Source of the DNA: Cordia subcordata
Lineage: Eukaryota > Streptophyta > Magnoliopsida > Boraginales > Cordiaceae
Reading direction: 5' to 3'
NCBI GenBank assembly: GCA_028554755.1
Contig: JAPTOF010000001.1
Span: 5,314,501-5,378,500 of the forward strand
Length of the DNA stretch: 64,000 bases
Shown: positions 61,801 through 64,000 of the stretch, piece by piece
Layout of the letters: each line of letters starts with the position of its first letter
How positions within the stretch are numbered: the stretch's first letter is position 1
Notes under the pieces: generated by a model
Told to the model about the DNA's origin: nothing
Databases searched by the model: none
Seen by the model: the letters and a program-made list of their open reading frames with translations, nothing else
Made by a program: the position numbers and the translations under genes

Positions 61801-63313
61801 CTATGTAAGATTCGAGTAAGAACCAATCACAAATTAACCATGCTTGATCACAAGTGCTATTGCGCATTTCATTTATCTTAATATCAAAATATTTATGAGT
61901 TTCTTTCTCTGAAGCAGTGCAACATTCTGTTATCATTATCATGTTTATTAGACTATGTATGGATAATTTCTTTATCAACTTTTTAGATCATCAAAGTTTG
62001 GTACTTATGGCTGTTTCTTTAGGTTCGCTGGAAGGGATATGGTCCTGAAGATGATACATGGGAGCCAGTTGGAGGATTAAGGTCATTAGTTTCTGTTTGC
62101 TCCAATGCAGGAGAAGAAATACAATTGCAAGAAGTTTTGGTTCCATGTACTAACATATATATCATTTCTGTATCTCAGTAATTGCCAAGAACGACTACAG
62201 GATTTTGTTAGAGACGGATTCAAATCTAAGATCTTGCCTCTTCCAGTAAGTTTCTTATAAAATGTTAACTTTCTATGACCTTTAAATCACTACTTTTACC
62301 TTGTACTTGAATGACTGATTTCTGAACAAAGTCTAATATTTTCTCTTCTAGGGTGATGTTGATGTCATCTGTGGCGGGCCTCCATGCCAAGGCATTAGTG
62401 GTTATAACCGCTTTAGAAATGTTGATGCCCCATTGGATGATGAAAGAAATCTTCAAATTGTTGTTTTCATGGACATAGTGAAGTTCTTGAAGCCTAGGTA
62501 TGTATTAATGGAAAATGTAACCGATATTTTAAGGTTCGATAAAGGATCTCTTGGAAGATATGCTTTAGGTCGTCTGGTTCATATAAAATATCAAGCTAGG
62601 CTTGGAATTATGGCCGCTGGCTGCTATGGTCTTCCACAGTTCCGCTTACGTGTTTTTATTTGGGGTGCACTTCCTAGTGAGGCAAGTCTCTTTTATGCTG
62701 TTTGTTGAGGTTTAAGATCTAATCTTTCAGCATAACTATTCATGCTCACCGTAGACATGGGAACAGTAGAGATATTGTGCAAGCACTTACTCAGCTCCTT
62801 TCATGTGGAAATGAAATTCAACAAAACTTGAAATTACTTTCTAACATGCAGAGATTGCCTCAGTTTCCGCTTCCAACACATGATGTTATCGTCAGATATT
62901 GGCCTCCACCTGAATTTGAGGTACTTCACATCTATGTAAATATGTGTAAATGTGTTTGAAGCTACATACATGGCAAACATTTAACGTATGCATTTCTTTA
63001 TTGCCTTATATAGTTGATTTAGTATTTGATGCTGTTCCAGTATTCATTGATCTTTGGCTTGCAGCGGAATACTGTTGCTTATGATGAAGGCCAACCTCGT
63101 CAACTTGAAGAAGCAGTTCTTCTTCGTGATGCCATCTCTGATCTGCCAGCTGTATGCTAATTGGTTTTTATTAGCAAGTTATCTATTTAGGTGAACAATG
63201 ATTCTCATGCAACCTCAATTTCTAGGTTGCAAATTGTCAAACTAATGAGGAAATGGCGTATGAGATGGCCCCAGAAACGGAATTTCAGAAATACATACGC
63301 TCAACTAAATGGG
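52828..63313 (+). CDS. CMT2: Chromomethylase, CMT2 type (partial, 3' end beyond window)
   Basis: Fifteen exons give the first 1,054 residues: 52828-54312, 56369-56403, 56524-56626, 57189-57293, 57397-57516, 57647-57740, 58683-58888, 59094-59159, 59502-59750, 62023-62081, 62179-62245, 62352-62681, 62852-62920, 63065-63151, 63226-63313. The last donor is at 63314 and the rest lies beyond the window. Residues 1-495 are a disordered, charged N-terminus with SPR motifs and eight repeats; this long extension marks CMT2 rather than CMT3. BAH follows (about 510-650), then cytosine methyltransferase motif I ([14 protein letters not shown], 690-703), a chromodomain inserted at 797-845, motif IV GGPPCQG with catalytic Cys875, ENV at 917 and QFRLR at 959. 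CMT2 methylates CHH/CHG sites in H3K9me2 heterochromatin, mostly long transposons. Intron 12 uses a GC-AG pair. The ATG at 52828 is the first in frame. Confidence 0.93.
53443..54108 (+). repeat. Coding 90-bp tandem repeat in CMT2 exon 1
   Basis: Eight copies of SEK(R/C/S)LR(N/S)R start at residues 206, 239, 269, 299, 328, 358, 388 and 420. Spacing is 30 residues in the middle copies and 29-33 at the edges. Each middle unit runs [19 protein letters not shown] then a variable CEKEKSAFS part. It is highly charged and probably disordered. DNA-level similarity between the middle units is high, so they arose or were homogenised recently. Confidence 0.9.
55228..55250. repeat. (TA)n microsatellite in CMT2 intron 1
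   Basis: A short alternating A/T run in the 2.06-kb first intron. Confidence 0.9.
59751..62022 (+). other. 2.27-kb intron 9 of CMT2
   Basis: The intron runs from a GTACTT donor to a TTTCTTTAG acceptor and splits the chromodomain between DLYFK and VRWKGYG. It contains weak ORFs on the minus strand (60624-60896 and 61104-61337) without a domain I can name. It may be a decayed insertion, but I found no terminal repeats. Confidence 0.5.
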
Positions 63314-64000
63314 GTAATTACTCTCTTCTAAACCGCCATATCTGGAGCTAATTTTGATTGAATAGATTTTTATCTATCATCTTATCTGGTTCTTAACTTT
63401 TGCATCTCTTTGGTAACTCTTTTCTGCATTTTGCTTATGAATTGTTACAATACATATCCTGCTCTGCCTGCCTAAGCGATTAGGTTTAAGATAACGGAGA
63501 TCATGCATGAGTTTGACATGATGAATTGAATAAAGTGAAATGACTCAGCAGGTTTTGCTGGATGCAAATCCTTTGAAGTGTATGAACCCTTCCTGTATTC
63601 CCTTGCTGGACTGTTGGGGCTTTACCTACATATAGAGGCACAATGATTTGGTCTCTGTAGGAACTCTCTGTAGGAACTCTTTTACTTGTAGCTGCATTTT
63701 CCTTTTGCTGTCATGAAGACAGTAAAAATGCTTATTTTGAAATTTTGGTCGATTCAGGCATATATCTGTGTTATTCAACAAAGCTGTTCTGACCTCATAA
63801 GCTTTACCTTTATAAATAGTTCAGTTCTTCTATATAGTGTGTTGCAAAATATCCAAATGTTCATATGAAAAGACAAGGAAAGAACTGCTAATGACTATGT
63901 TAGAATATGTGACATCTATTATGTCAGCCCAGGGAGTCCTGTGATCAACTGTGCCATAACACGTGTAGAACCCAATATTGGCCCAAAGTCTGAGCTATTT
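63314..64000 (+). other. Start of CMT2 intron 15 (runs off the window)
   Basis: No exon matching the next methyltransferase motifs is seen before the window ends, so this is taken as intron. The remaining catalytic motifs (IX and X) are not in the window. Confidence 0.6.

Overview
The window is nuclear DNA of a eudicot plant. Its AT-rich intergenic DNA is full of short transposon remnants. Genes are split by GT-AG introns, and every recognisable product belongs to a plant family: a TOPLESS corepressor, a chromomethylase, a PLS-type PPR protein, an S-protein homologue and a mitochondrial bL35. I cannot name the species.

Layout, left to right. Positions 1-5250 are mostly non-coding, with a small MITE and a minisatellite-bearing dispersed repeat split by a 1.1 kb inverted-repeat element. 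A two-exon multi-pass membrane protein gene (+) lies at 5251-7536. From about 8020 to 18290 there is a duplicated block. Copy A (8022-10380) has an intact S-protein homologue gene and a dead fragment of the last bL35m exon. Copy B (16193-18290) has a broken S-protein homologue and the real last exon of the bL35m gene (-, 18136-22720). A non-autonomous Ty3/gypsy chromovirus-type LTR element (11147-14695) sits between the copies. A tRNA-derived SINE is present only in copy A.

Positions 22900-27100 are a MITE-rich gap. A 25-exon TOPLESS-related gene (+, 28090-38648) follows, then an intronless PPR gene (+, 39988-41937), a four-exon PWWP-domain gene (-, 43955-47623), a second MITE- and repeat-rich gap (47624-52827) and the first 15 exons of a chromomethylase, CMT2 type (+, from 52828, running off the right edge).

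The exon models for the membrane protein, bL35m, TOPLESS, PWWP and CMT2 genes were built by hand from splice-site consensus, reading phase and remembered family sequence. In each, the exon phases add up to one open frame. Three of the genes act in chromatin or transcriptional silencing: the TOPLESS corepressor, the PWWP reader and the CHG/CHH-type DNA methyltransferase. The window also holds transposons of the kind CMT2 is known to methylate. I see no evidence that these genes form a functional cluster. The most unusual findings are the eight-copy 30-residue repeat in the CMT2 N-terminus, the reciprocal gene loss in the duplicated block, and the LTR element that has lost its polymerase but kept a chromodomain.
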